From Tubiluchus corallicola (lineage: Eukaryota > Priapulida > Priapulimorpha > Priapulimorphida > Tubiluchidae), in the NCBI GenBank assembly GCA_030141605.1, contig JAQGDQ010000068.1, positions 496,001 to 560,000 on the forward strand: a stretch of 64,000 bases of DNA, read 5' to 3'. Each line of letters opens with the position of its first letter. Position 1 is the first letter of the stretch. The notes beneath the pieces are model-generated. The model was not told the origin of the DNA, did no database searches, and worked only from the letters and a program-made list of their open reading frames with translations. Below are positions 25,301 to 40,688 of this stretch, in pieces. The position numbers were made by a program, and so were the translations under genes.

Positions 25301-28300
25301 GGAAAGTACTAACGTTTTTTATGCAGTATCTGAAGTCATTTTATTCTGTACAATCTGCATTTTAGGTAATTTTTTCATTAAGGCAGCTGACAGTGTTTGG
25401 TTGGCTATTTTGGCAGTTTACAGAAAGCATTGATTAGTAATGTCCAGGTTAGTATTATTTAGGGGATTTTTGTTTGATAAAATAATGCTAAATAAAGTCA
25501 CTGTTGAGCGGGATTCGGTAAACCTACACATGTATTATAAGAACGCCCACAAATATTATTTTTCTAAATGTAGCCTATATAGATATAAATGTCACAATTT
25601 ATTGAAAGGATATCTTGTTTAAAGCATTTCATTTTTTCCTGCTCGGCCAACTCAAGGGGTTTCCTTACTTGCGAGCGCCTTTCCCTTACAATACAAAGTA
25701 GCGGACTACAGTCTGTGGGCTTTATCAGGTTTGGTTCAAAAGAGCTTTGCCTGATCAATACTCAGTTGATTATTATCCTGCGGTGTTAAACGAAGTCGCA
25801 TCGCAGTTAATTTAAAGAGTAGCTTAATCTATTCACCTCAGAGTCTGAGATAAAGCGCCCTCAGTTAACTGATAATCACACGCAGAATTGATTAGTCCAT
25901 TTAATTCTTAGGTAAATAATAGCGTCAGAATCCATGGGCTAATAGCAATTACAATGCAAGTTTGATAAATGAAATGATTAAAAGTATTAATTACTTGGTT
26001 CTTGCAATAGTATTAATGTGACATACTTTGATATGCTTTTAACACGATACAAGACGGGATACAGCACTCAATACTAGGGCCTATTTTTACTGTTGTATAG
26101 ATGTGGCGGGACCAGATCTAGGTAATTCTCCAGGATGATCCTCTCTAATGAGACACTTAATGGGCAGAGAAGTTTCAGTAATGTTCTAATGCAATGACAT
26201 CCGTTCTGAACGAAAAATAACTTAGTCGTAAGCAGTATTTCACACAAAACTATCAAGGAATATTTTTTCTCCTGGTTATTCACCCATTTACTATTCATGT
26301 CCAATCATTGTTACTAGACAGAAAGTCGCGGATGAAACAAAACGAACTACTGGAACGAGTATATCAGTAGCAGTAATGTTCTGTTTGCAGATCTATCACA
26401 ACTAGAGACCAGATATGTTTGCACACCTAATGTTACACCTTCTGACTCTTTTTACCTGCCACAGTGAACTCTAATAGAAAAGTAACTAGGCTAACTAGTA
26501 GCCACTGGTTAAATTTGCGCCTCAAGCTTAAATTGCACACCTATAAGAGTCTTTTATAAGGTACTATCTAGCGACGCAGAATAATTTTGCAGTATAGCTT
26601 ATGTGTTAATTACTTGAGTCGTGGCTTTCTCTGTTTCCACGAGTCCAGTTTTTGGCAGGGCAACGATTGATTATCCACAAGTGATATTGATTAAACAGTT
26701 CCTGCCTGTTTTATTCCGTTGTTATTAACGCCACCCCTACTGTATAGTAATAGTTTAGCAAGTTCATGTCTGCTTGAATCCCTCTTGTAATTGAATATAT
26801 GTGCGCATATATACGTACTCAATGCCTTTACCGCAAAAAGTAATTTATTCTCAGTAAATCACCTTTACAAAGCCATTGTTAATGCTGTATACGCGACGAC
26901 GGTATCTGTAACTAATATGGAAACGTCACGACTGGTTACAGACGTTTTGGACACAAGATTTTAGACACAGGCTACTTTGAGACAAACGTTTTGGTCACAG
27001 ACAGTTTTGGACGTATAGGTTATTTAGATACCGGCATTTTCGACACATAGGCACAGGCAGCTTCGGCAGATAGGTATTTAGACATATAGGCCATTCAGAC
27101 ACTAGGTGTTCTGGACACATAGGACCACAAAGTAGTTTGGGCACATAAGTTATTTGGACACATATTTTTCTTTTGGATCAAATTCTTGTTCTAGCTACCT
27201 CGAACCCATTTCTTTACCAGTAACTGCAGGCTATTGGTCAAAATAATAAATATTAACATGTGCATTTTCGTAGTATGCGGATATCTGCATCCGGTGCCGG
27301 TTCTGCGGCGATTACGGTAACTGCGGCAGATACGATTGATACGATAGGGCAGTGGGCAGACACGGCGCAGTTTCTAGCCGTTCCTTTTGCACGCTAATTA
27401 AATTGGGAAAAAACACTCAAGTGTGATAATAATATATTATAGACTAACCGGTTTGGATATTAATTAAGATAAAATGGTGAACATTAGAAAAAAAAATTGG
27501 GAGTTTTTCTTTACAAATTGTTAAAACGGGCAATAATTTTTTTCTTGAAATGGGTTTGTTGCGAGGCAACCTCCAAAAATGAAACACGCCTTACGTGAAC
27601 AAAGTTTGTTTTATGCCGGTACGGTTCATTTTTCTTGTTAAAAACATTTTAGTTCGCACAGTTTGACATGTGATTAAGAATTGTGCTTGACTAATCACTG
27701 TCGCCTCTGGTATGAATAAATTTCGGCATTATCGCTGTAGCTGACGTCGCCTCATCACGATATCTGCAAGCATAGCTTCCTTGAAAACAATGTGCTTGGT
27801 TAGTTTTTTGAGAACTAATCAACTCGCATTCACTAGTCGATCATAGCACAATAAACAACTCATTTATATGTCCCCAAAATGGTTATGGTCACTCCTAAAT
27901 GCGTTTCCTATGGAGTAATCCTATGGTCACTCCTAAATGTGTGTGTTTGTGCGTTAAAGGATCAAAGTCATACAGACTTGTAGTAGGTCTTGTACTCTTC
28001 TACAGGTTATGTTGTTTGAATTTCTTACAACAGAGTAGGGAGCTTCAGTGAACAAAGCTTCAATGCTTTCTTGCTCAAATTGGCATTGTCAACATGTTGG
28101 CATACTTTGTTTCTGTCATCAAACACATGCAATAGAAATGGCAAATCAGCACAAAACTGTATTCTTTTGATTAACTATTTAGCTTTAAATTATCGTAGAG
28201 ACTCTCAAAACGTGTCAAAAAGTTTTGGGGTGAGGCGCCCCTGTGTCGAAATGTCTGCTCACTTGTCTGGGCTCAGCTACATGTTATATTAACTGGTTAT

Positions 28301-31300
28301 CAGAATAATTCCGGAACGACTAATGATCCACTGAGGGCGATCCCTTGCAGAGTCAAGGCCTATAGATGAGTGATTGGTTATTTAAGTACCGTAATATATT
28401 TGGCCTCGCTCAATTTACTCAGGCTCAAAAAATAAATCGTCAGCGGAGATGTCTAGTTCTTCTTAAACGAGGTTTTATAAGTCATTAATCATGTATAGGT
28501 AAGCGATAGATGTGTGACTAACCTGCCTAATGGCTTCATTAATCTAATTGCACGATTAATTTGCTTGATTCAACAGGTTCGCTAAATTATTATATAGTTG
28601 GTTGAGTATAACAGGTCACGAGTACAAACAATGTGATTCAACTGTAAAATTAAAGAATTTGATTGCTTTGCTTAAGGCCTTTTTGGTTACCACTTTTTGC
28701 TAACATAACTTCATTCAAGTTCTTATTATTATTATTGAAAATGAGTTACGCCTTGATTATTGTATAATTATTAATACTGTGAAGCAGATAGATTCACGAA
28801 ATATTATGCTTATAAATGTAAATAAAAACTATACCTTGTACATTGTTGCAAAAATGTTAATTAGTGTAAATAAATCAACAATGATAACTAGTTTTGCTAC
28901 TTGCGCTCGCATTAAGGCTACATTTTTTTATACTGAATTTTTTTTGGAAATCACAAATTTCTGTGTGGTATTTCATATTTTTCTCCTTTGTTTTAAGTGA
29001 ATGACATTCAAATTTGCAGGCGTACATCGATGAATCCTTTAATCAAACTAGTCTTAGTTTTTATCTGTGCTTGATGATGTGACTGGAAAACTAAACCTTC
29101 GCAACTAGATATAAAGGAACCATTCAGTATACATTGCGACTAATAATCGTAAATTGCGAACATGCACATTGCTCTGTCATTAGCTACAAGTGAGTCCACT
29201 CCCCCGTTAATTGTCAATATAAATTCATCGTAACAGGTTTCTGTGTTGTCCAGTTTTATGCCAGTGCATGAATCATTTTCTAGACCGAATAGTTCTAAAG
29301 AAAGCAATGTGATGTCGTCTTGTAGTTACTAAAATTTATTATATAATAATTTGTTTTGGCATTAATTAGCGTTTTTTTGGAGTTCTGCACCTCTTAAATT
29401 GCATACAGAAGCTTAGACAACTTACACTGCTTCAAAATAAACGGAAAAACTAAGAAGTTAAGTCTGCTCAGTCATTAGTTGCTTGAAGACAAACTCTTTG
29501 AGTAGTGAAGCCTTAAAAAAGACAAACTGTCTGAGTAGTGCAGCCTTACGGATAGTGGCAAAATATGCACTCACGTGCTAGCGTTAAATACGTGTTACAG
29601 AATATCAGTCTTTTTAGCAGCAGAAACATGAAGTTGAAAATTACACTCATTAGGTAATTATACGTACCATAATGATTACCTTCTTCTCATTAGGTAATTA
29701 TACGTACCATAATGATTACCCTCTTCTCTTCATACAGTTATTATAAAATTCTGAATACCTCGATCTTGCAAGGCCAAAAGCTAAATTTACGCTCCCAAAT
29801 AAATCAATTCGATATCTAGCCTCACTGTTTATTTCGTAAAACGCCAACGTGTGTTAGAAATCTTGCCAGTGTTTTTATCACGGCTTTTGCCTATACAAAA
29901 CTGGCAACTGTTTTACAGAGTAAGATGTTAAAGTTTTGTGCCCGTATAGCACAGTTAGAGTCTCCCTGACCATGAATGTAATAACGTTTAGTTATTTCTC
30001 GAATATTCTTTGGCCATGACTCTTCGCTGTATCTTTTAGTGGCAGTGACGTACATGTATTTGTCGTTTCGCTCCCTGGTTACGGAATGTCAGATAATTAC
30101 ATCAGATAAGGAAGCCAACAAGATGGAAACCCTAGCCTCCGGCTTAATGAAGCAAATCTAATAGGCAAATCGAAAATTTTTGATGTTTAACTGCTTAAAG
30201 ACTTTTGGTTGCTTTGAAATTGTTGTGTAGTATTTTAACTGACGGCAGTTTTAAGCAGCCTACACGACTGTCAAACATTCAAATTGTTTTAGATTTCATG
30301 TAATTTGCGTCTTCGTGTCACATACGTTCTGTGTAAATGCTCCTGTAACAATTTGACTGGCATGTATTTATAAATAACGACTTGTAGTGTGAATGTCATG
30401 AAAAATTTTGCATTTTTCGTCAAAAGTTTGTCATCTTAACAATTAACAATACAACAAGATGCACCTTTGTGCTTGCTTTTCGTTCTGTTAGAGTCTGTTA
30501 CGATCCTTTAATAGAGCAAAAATGATTATATGAACAGAAATCTTACAAACAAGCAAACGGTGAAGAGAGTTTCGTAAAATGGAAGAATTTGAAAAATAAC
30601 ATTTTTTGTTTTGTTTTACCTTAGAAATTGTAAGTACATGCTCATCGGGGCTTAGTTTACAAAAATCTCAAAAACTTATGAATGCAATCTTATAATCCTA
30701 TTACAACAAGGAAAGATGCAGCAGTTTTAGATTTTAACAACAATTCTGCATTAGTTTTGGTGTTTTTTGTGTAACTGCTGAAATGTGATTTAGACTTGCA
30801 CTTATTTTTGTAATCCCCAAAATTAGGAATGAAATAAGTTCATTTTTATTGTATATTAAAACTGAGTTCTGTAATTTATTATACTTTTTATAATTTATAA
30901 TTATAATTTTATAACTAATATTTTATAACTATAAAATTATAATTATTCTGTATTTTACTAGGATAAATAATTTAAACAAGTTACCTGTACTAGTAACCTG
31001 CATTTGCATTTCCCTTTCAGAATTCAAGTTAAAAAGGCTTTATTTGCCATTTTTGTTTGTTTGAACTGGTTATTCCCTTTTCTGCAACAATCTGTAACAC
31101 ATTTTTCCTGATCTCAATCAATACCTCAGCTATTCATGCATCATGTGCAATGCCTTAAGCGAAAACTAGACTGCTCACAATGCCAACTTTCCATTGCCGG
31201 TGTTAAACGTGTAACAGCATCTTCTAATCAAGTTCCCTTGTTTTCATGCTCATTTTTTTTGATTACTTGAAAATTTTTAGTATAGTAATTCTTGGACAAT

Positions 31301-34300
31301 TTTAGTCCCCACAGGCAACATACCAAATCTTGACCCTTTTGCTGTTTTCTTCTTACAAACATAACTCTTAACTCTTTCTCATCAAAGCTTGATTTTATCT
31401 GAAAGGCTGCGCAATACTTGTAAAAAATAATCACCGAATCTCGACCACTCAAGGTCAACTCCTGCATCCTAACTTTTGATGAGCAGGTAACTCCATATTC
31501 CGTATTTGTGGCAAAGACGAAAACCTAGTAACTCCATGTTCCGTATTTGTGGCAAAGACAAAAACCTAGTAACTCCATAGCCTGCCAGACACCCCTTTGT
31601 ACCCAGTTATTCACCACAGTTGTTACCATATTTTTTAATAAAAAATGTATAACATGGAGAAATTGCAAGTATTGCATGGCACAGGTATACTTATTACAAA
31701 TTTTAAGTCTAAAATTCGGGTTTTATTGACACTGAATGTAAAAAAAAATCACAAGAAAGGGAATACAAAACATTTCAGATGCCCCACTGCTAACCACACT
31801 CCTTTAGCTACAGGATTCTTGTTGTCCAGTCCTTCAAGCATCAAAGGTGAGGATTTGCTGGCATGCTTTATTAATTATAGGTTTAGGTGGAGTAACTAGC
31901 TTTTCTGGAGTTACTACATTTGGGAAAGATACTAGGTAACTTTAAATATTTTTTTAAGAAACAATAAAGCTGTATTATAAAAAAAACAATCAGGTTTACA
32001 TGTGTAGAATTATGCAAAGAATACACTGGCGTAAAAACCTTGAGCAGTTTGGTCAGAAATGGAAACTAGGTTTGTTCTTGAAATGTAAAAACTCTTTGAT
32101 GCTAAGGATCTACACCGTTGTTGAAAATAACAGATATAAAGAACGCGTAGCTGTTTCATATATTGCATCTAGAGCATTCCATGTACTAAGATTATTTTTG
32201 TTACCATGTGGTTTCATTTAAAGAAGCCTCTTTTAATGATTTAGTTCTGTCTAGAAAGCCTGCTGACTTAGTGTTCCCAAGTGCAATCGTAATGCATTTG
32301 TGGATGATCAACCTTAGTTATCTTTGTGATATTTCCACCTAATTAGGTTCGAGATCCCTGGCTGTATAGAATATCTGGACAAGAAGTTTTTAACAAGAGT
32401 CATCCTCATTGCACACCTTTATGCTTGAAGCAGAATCATGAATTTGCTAGATTAATTTTTTTTAGTTCTTCGGCTGGTTTTAAACTGTATTCGCCTTTGT
32501 TTTCAATGTGCAACTAGAAGAGTTATCTCTTTCATACTCAAATGTTTTTGTGCAGTAGTGGTCATGCTAAGTATCTGTTACTTTCTTTTGGCTGCAGTTT
32601 ATTACAACATTGTCTTTTGTGAGTGCTTTGCTGATCAGATTTGCCGATCTGTCAAGACCAACAAAACCTTTCTGCTTGTCAAAGTTACTCTGTTAAGGAG
32701 ATCCAAATGATACTTTTTTAGAAACTGAGCATATTAATAAAACTTTAGAGCACTGGGAGACGGCATGTATTTAATAATCCTCGAGACATCCAATGTTTTC
32801 TATGGTCTGCAATGCAATGTCCTTGTCAAGTTATCGTGTATGTGTTATATATATATATATATCAAGTTGATCCTGCAATTTTTTGCTCATCACGTGCATT
32901 TATCTCTAATTTGTAGAAATTAAAATTTTGTGCTGACAAGATGTTTTTCCTTCTTAATTACTGACAGTTTGATAGTAACTCATTTTGCTGCTGCTGCTTG
33001 TAGTTTTGCCTTAGGTTTCGCTAGGGCTGCTTATCTGTGCTATCTGTTATCACCAATTTGTTTCCCTGATGATTACCTATCTTACAAGGAACATTTGCAG
33101 TTACTATCTGTCACTACCAAATTAGTAATAAGAATTCTAATTTTCTGGATCTGAATTTATATTCTTATGTTCGACCCTGTGTGGCGAGTTGAGCTTAAAA
33201 TATTTTGTTACTATAAAAAATGATAAATTTCAAAAATGTCACATTTTGGCTTAGTGGAAAGAGAATAACAATTTCAAGTGAAAACTTATAGTATTTAAAA
33301 GATACGTTTTTCACATAACTGACCACTATATCGTTCCTTTGCTTAGCTACAAGCTAAGACAGAATGTTTGTGGTGGTAGCAGTAACATGCAGATGTCTTT
33401 ATGGGTGCTTTTTTTGCACACAAAACTCCTACAATCACATATGCATTCTTGCTTTTTTGTTTTTCTGTGCATCTGGTTTTGTTTAAGAATGGTGATTGTT
33501 ATGGTGATACTACACAAAGCAGATCTGTGTTGTAGTCTATAGTTTTTTTATTGTTTGTTTAAGAATGGTGATTATTATGGTGATACTACACAAAGCAGAT
33601 CTGTGTTGTAGTCTATAGTTTTTTATTGTTTGTTTAAGAATGGTGATTATTATGGTGATACTACACAAAGCAGATCTGTGTTGTAGTCTATAGTTTTTTT
33701 ATAACTACAAGATTTTGTATTTTTCACTTATCTGATTGGTTCAGATATGACGAGATGCAACTTATTGTGACATAACAATATTTTATAATTATTAATGATG
33801 CATTAACATGATGCCATTTTTCTCATTTCCTTTAGGCGCAGCTACTGTAACAAAATCGGAGTCATTTATTAGCTTCGAAGAAGCACTTTCTTGCTTTCGC
33901 TCACGGGACCTGAAAGAAGAATTGGTAACTTGCACATCCGTTGTTTGTTGTTTTTTATGTTATTAAACAACCTTAACAAATACGGCAGATTCAACTGCTT
34001 TTGTGCTGTGCTTTGTAAAAATGAAACTGCTTTCATCTACACAGTGGAGATCGCAGTCCACTTTAATGAGTTCCTCTTGTCAACTCTAAACATCAAACTG
34101 GCTTTTCAGAAAAATTTGAATGATGTTTCACTTCCCTGTATAACTTAAGCATGACATGCTTTGAAGTTGCATCTGTCAGCTTCAGGCATCTGTGGAATAC
34201 AGTACAGTTCAGTACAATACAATGCAATGCAATACTGTACATTACATTACAATGCAATATAATAGAATACAATACAATACACTATAATACAATGCTGTAA

Positions 34301-37300
34301 AACACAGGACAACATAACACAACACAATGCAAGTACGAGTTAATGCACTCCAAAATTAAACTAGATTATAGTTCTAACATGATTTAATAATATTTCATTA
34401 AAAACTATGTTAATATTACTAATAATTATCTTTACACCCCTATAGTATCTCAGGATACACATTTAGAGAACCAAAGAAATACTGAGAAAGCCAGTAAAAT
34501 GAGCAGTCTTTCAGTTTTTTTTATCTTGGATCTGCTAAGTTATTTCCCACAGTAATCATTAAAACCTGAACAAGTTTACTCTGCAGTAATATAGCAATCA
34601 TTTTAAAAGCAAGGTAATAATGGACAAAAATGATTCGTGGCAAAGGAAATTCTTATTTTCTTGAGTCGCTCCAAAAACAATCATAAGCTGCCAGATTGGT
34701 GTGAAAGTTGTAAATATGGCAGGGATTTTATTCGACGTGAAGGCTTTATTTTATTCCCCTCAGAGCAGCAGATGTCCATTAATGTTACTGCTCAGCACGC
34801 ATAAACTGCAAAGCAGCTCTTTCTTTATTATATATGGTGCACTTAAAGGAGTTTGAAAATTTTACCTTACATATTTTACAAAGTTTATAAAAAAACTGAC
34901 AAATCTTATGACTTGCCTGCATTCATGTTGATAATTCGTGTATTATAATAATGATCAACAATAATGGTGATAATAATATTGATCTGTGATTAAGTAATTA
35001 TAATGACAGTGATGATGCTAATGAGGCTGACGATGGCGATTAGCAACCAGTCGTGGTTCAGTGGCAGGGTGCACCAAGTCTTAACTCCTTCAGAACCATA
35101 AGCATTTGCTGCATTTTGCATGGGTTCTTGAAAAACTGCTCTCTCTAAGCAGCATTTACTTTATACTTGATAATTTTTGCAGGTCTCTACTCCTCACACA
35201 ATGGGCTTTCATGCAAAAATATATACGAAATGCTTTCGCTTACCTTAGAGAAATTAAAAATCGATTGTTTATAAAGAAAATGAAAAAAATTCAGCAACCA
35301 CAATGTTTGCGCTGTAACAAATGTACAGTATCACTTGTGTGAAATCGATTAGTGCAGAAATTTTCAACTATCCAGACGGAACACTCTGGTACACTTTCGC
35401 CACAGTCTACTCTATTTTTAAGGAGAAACTGTCATTAAAAGTTGAGTCCTTGGCTGATCGTTTGGTTTTTCCTGTAATGGCAGCGAACTTAGGTTGTTGC
35501 AAGCAGGCAATCAATTAAATAGTGTGTACGATCACACAAGTGTACACCAGACTAAGCTACTCGGTAGGCTAAGTTGGAGTGCCTGAAAAGGGTGTGTTTT
35601 TCTCAGTTTTAAATGCTTAAACAAATAGCATAATTGGATAGCCGAGATTTCCTTGAATCAAACAGTACCTAATTTATAGTAATTTAGTTCCCGTATATAC
35701 TCGCATATAAGCCGAATTTAGAACTATAAAATACAGTACTGAAATCAGGGGGTCGGCTTATATGCGCATGAAACAAAATGAACACAAGGACAGACACTAA
35801 TGCCAATTTTCCAGCCACACATTTTCATCGCTATCTGACTCTTTATTTGGTTGTGTGTCACCCAATGTATAATTTCTTCTAGTATGTAACATAAAAGTAA
35901 GCATTTTACATCTTTATAGTAAAAGATTTCTATGAACCAAAAATACCCAATTAACAAAATGTGACAAAAGGGATCAATTTTGTTGATTGGGTATGGAGTA
36001 AAATTAGACAAGTTGATGGTCGGCTTATATACGGGTTTTTGCAAAAACTGGCCATTTTAAAGCACTTTTAGGGGGTCGGCTTATATGCGATGTAGGCTTA
36101 TATGCGAGTATATACGGTATGTCTGTGCTCATACAGTAGCAGAAAAGTCATAGGTCTTACAAGACCTATTTCGATTGGCGCGGTCCTGAAGGAGATGGTT
36201 GTGACGAGACCAAAATTTATTTCATCATGAAGGATAATCTTCTGTGAACTGGATCAGCGGAAGTGTCTTATATCCTCGGATACACATTCATTATCCAGTA
36301 TAGTGCTTTATGACAAAATGTCAGGTGAATGCTCCCAGAAGCAATTTACCTGATGATCACATCTATTTGCAGCCTAATATATGTTCACTGTGGCTACTTA
36401 TCAATCCCTTTAACCAATATACCTTGAAAGTGGAGTTATTTATTATTAATAATTTTTACAGAGTCAGATAAAGCCAACAGTACATAGGAATCTCTTGGGT
36501 CGAATACGACATTTCCTGTTTGGCACCCGCCTGAGGCCTGATCTTCATAACGAAAGAAACTTTGTCTTCGCTTTGGGGATATGTAAGTGAGCATTTCATG
36601 AGCAAGTGCATGTTGTGCATTTTTATTCTAACTAAGCTACAACTCACTTGCAGTAATAATGCAGTGTATGCATAATTGATGAGCAGTGTAAACTTGCAGC
36701 CATTACTACCTACAACTGCAGTAATATACAGTATGTTATGTTATCTTTAGCAACATGCTGTGTTTTACATTGAAGCAAAGAAAATATTTATTAAAAGCTA
36801 GCATTTATGTTCAAAATTCTTTTATTCAAAATCTTGCATGACATTTCACCATCTTTGTTTTTTGTAGCATACTCCAAAACTAAGTACCTTTGAGAGTTTA
36901 CCTATATTTTATACAGTTGCAAACTGTCTTCATTAAAAGTCATGAACGTAAAAAAAGCAGTGCTTTTTATCTTTTTCTTGAGAAAATAATATTTTCTAAG
37001 CCTACTTTGTCTCCATTCTTTCTTAAATACATGATATACAAGCACAACAATGTATGCCTTATATATATATATATATAAATATATATAAATATATAAATGC
37101 CTTATATGTCTGTATTTCAGTATATGCATTTTGATGCTTCATTCTCGAAAACATGATCTGTTTTGCTGTCACTGATTTGTCTGAAAAACGTACTTTAATG
37201 GCTGATAAAGCTGACATCCTGAACATTTGAATTGTGCATTGAAATCTGTGTCACTTGAATACACAAAGCAGTAATCATTGGTGTTGTGTGGAGTAGTGTA

Positions 37301-40300
37301 TCCCTGGACACTAAAACAGTACGATCATTTTGCTCTGTTTCGCTTGAAAATGTACCAAAATCCCTAGCCATCATCTTGTCATATTTTAAATAGGTTCTTT
37401 TGATAATGAACAGTCTGTGCATATAAGAATTCTACAAACTGTATATCGGCAACTCACTGGAGATAGGGTGGACTGCCCTCGCTATGGTAGCCACTGGGAA
37501 CAAATAGGTTTTCAAGGTAGGTCTGTGTATGTTTGAGATTAACCATATTAAAGTAAATATAAATGTTGTAAATCCATGGTGGACATTACTTGTCACGATA
37601 GACAAATTGTATTGTTTACCTTATACATTTTTATAGCTTGGTAAAAAAAATATACATAGCAAAGCAGATCACAACAAAAAAAGCATTGTGTCTCTTGCAT
37701 TTTTGCCGTGACCTTTTTTGCTGCTGTATGTCATTATCTTTTACAATATGTGACAAATAATCAATGGATTTGACACATTCAAAACGTCTCAACCTTGTGC
37801 TAATAACTAATGTCACTTATTATTACAAAAATTGTTATTTAGTCTAAAAATAACTGCCTAAAACTTCATTCATTCAAGCAATCATTTTTGATTGTTGCCA
37901 GTAGAAGATCTATTTTAATTCACTTATTACAGTAATAGAGAGTTGTAGATTTGACTTAATTAGTTAACAGCTTATACTTGACTGAGACGAAGATCACAAA
38001 TTTATCCACCTTTATGCTCAATTAGAATTCATTATTGAGTTTTTTCTTCAGGTAATGACCCAGTTACTGATCTCCGAGGTATGGGAATGCTGGGATTGCT
38101 AACGGCACTCGCTTTTACAGTGAACGACAAAACCTTATTACTTGCTAAAGACATATACACGCTATCTCATCATGAAACTCAGGTATGTGACAAATTTCGA
38201 AAATTATCATAATTTATACTTAAATCAAAGTGGTATAGCTAATGCTGGAAAAATGCATTAGCTATATTGTATTATTCTTAACTTGAAAATTACATTATTC
38301 GGTTAGTTAGCAATTTCCCGTTTTTATGCCATCCCACAGTGCAAAAACCTGCATTTTCTGGCCAATTATAGTGTGTAGAATCATAAATAATACTTGCTGC
38401 TTGAAATGGAATGACATAGATAAATTGCTTTTAGCCAGCAATGTATTGCTGCACTGCTTTGCTAGAAGAACAGTGAAAAAGAGTGCGTGCTGTCAGTTTT
38501 GAGAACAATATTTGTGCAAACTACAACACAAATATAATAAGACAAAAAATGAAAACTTGCAGATATTTAATTCACCTTAAATCTATTTTCTCACATTATA
38601 ATGTGGAGTAAAATTAGTTGACCATCATTCAAATTTTATTGTCACCACTCATTATTATCACTGTTACCAGCAAGTAAGTCAGTAATAATTTATTACCTTT
38701 TACAAAAAACAGAACATGTAATAATTATGTAATCAAATACAAGAGTTAGTGATGATTTATAAAGGAAAAGTAAAATTGTAGCAATATAATGTTGGTTGGT
38801 GAATGGTGACGAAAGCACCACCCGGGAAGGCGTGTTACTGTTAATAAATACATTTACTGTTTTCAATGAAATGTACCAGTAGTTAATTTGTCTGGTGGAA
38901 CTCGGCATTTGAAATATTACAGTTACTTAAGTGACAGTCAATTTATATGTTTATATGGCATTTCAAATCTTACAATTACGGTTGACAATTAATTCATATA
39001 TTTATAAATCTATGAATCTATGAACTGAATGATTAGTCATATAGATTACGGTTGTAGCAATGAGAAAATAATTGGAGATGACAGATTGCAATGGTACTTT
39101 CATAAACATAATACTGCAATGCATCCTCATCATTATCGCCTTCATATTCATGTTTGACTACTTATCAGAAATTTAAAATTATACTGTGGGGTAAGGCAGG
39201 GAGCTCAGCGATCGTATGCTGTTTGCTAAGCAGTGCTAGGTCAAGCTGGTAAGTAGGTGGGTGACTGCTGGGAAAACTGCGAAGTGTTTTCGTCTGCCAT
39301 TTGCTAGACGAGTGACAACCTCATCGAGATAATAACATATACATCCAAATGTGTCTAGGGCACATCTATCGGTTCAGTGTCTCATCTCAGAGTGTTTTCT
39401 TTCCATAATGTAATAGGTTTCGGTCCTGTTAAATCTGAAAATTAGTATAGTCTACTCTTTATGCTGGATCTCACCTTGTAGCGGTTTACCAAAGTAGAGA
39501 AAATACTGAACAGACGATGTTGTGCGTATTTTTAACCCACTCAAGTTCAAAATACACATCATGACTCATTCAAGATTAAAATACTCAAAAAATAGAATTG
39601 ATTTTGCTAAGTAAAAAACAAAGGTTATTTGCATATTTCCACCTCTGAGAATATTCAGGCTTCTATCAATTCATTCTTATTTCATATTTTAAATAATAAA
39701 CAATAGTAACAACCAATTCAGCTGAAATTATAATTTTAATTTCGCCATAATGTATTTTAGAATTTTCCATTTTTTGTGATGAGCATAAACATAACAAGGA
39801 TAGCAGTTCAAGCGTTACGAGAAGACTGCCTCAACAAGTAAGTAACAAGTAGCAACATTGACATTAGATATCCCCTTGAGTGAATCCCAGCCATTTCGTT
39901 TTACGATTTTTCAGCTTTCTCCATTTCACTGCAAATGTTTCGTGTTAGCAAATAAAACAGTCATAATTATGATGTTGGCCGTAAGGAATTGCAAGAATAA
40001 TTGTCAGCAGGGGCAGTGAGAAGAAATTCTCTCTTTGAAGCACAGGTTAATTATTTTCTGTACAAGTTGAGTTAGAGACTTTGTTAAGTTGAAGTCTTTT
40101 GGATGTTCAAAGGGCAAACACACATGGACAAACACACACTTGACTAAAAGGGATGTCTGCTTAATTTACATCTTTGCCACTAAAATTTTCATTAATAAAT
40201 GAGGATTTGGAGTTGATTAAAGTCACACATGTTGTAATTTCATTAACACGTGTAAAATTTCATCTTATGTCACATTTTTACTATTTTCGAAATTGATTAT

Positions 40301-40653
40301 TTGTTTATTATTTTTCAAACTTATTGTATAAACAACATTTTCTTGCAAACTAATAGAACTTTTGAACCTTGCATGAAACATTTTCACGTACGGAACCATA
40401 TTGTTAAAAATCAAAATTGTAAAATATGTGTAGCTTGAGCATAAAATATGAATTTATTCTATAATATTTAATAAAATGTATGGATTTGCTTGTGAATAAT
40501 TTGCTTGTAGTTCATTTCCTTATCTTTAAACTTAATAGGACTTTCTTTGCTTGATTGCTTCAAAATGAAATGCAATACTGCGACATTTCTTAACCATGGT
40601 AAGAAGCAGTTTAACTGGGTGTTACTAATCAGCTCATTATTATGTATGTTATA

Positions 40654-40688
<35 letters not shown>

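Larger units (their letters stand above)
21203..33835 (+). other. ELMOD3 intron 3 (12.6 kb)
   Basis: The longest intron. It holds the repeats listed separately (59-bp tandem near 22.2 kb, dispersed 240-bp pair at 22.6 and 24.2 kb, GGACACATA-type minisatellite near 27 kb, tRNA-like relics, 40-, 41- and 76-bp tandem repeats). Short open frames show no known motif and no nested gene was recognised. Confidence 0.55.
33925..36461 (+). other. ELMOD3 intron 4
   Basis: Holds the pentanucleotide array near 34.2 kb and the MITE at 35691-36117. Small open frames at 33891-34148 and 35106-35342 are read-through without motifs. Confidence 0.55.

Noticed and set aside
31228-31467. 79-codon minus-strand frame with charged C-terminus
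   Set aside because: No homologous family recognised and no supporting splice context; left as probable noise within ELMOD3 intron 3.
33891-34148. 85-codon frame overlapping ELMOD3 exon 4
   Set aside because: Different frame from the exon and mostly intronic; no family match.
39183-39310. Functional 5S rRNA gene
   Set aside because: The 5' half is not recognisable as 5S, the internal promoter has several changes, and a SINE-type tail shared with other loci follows.
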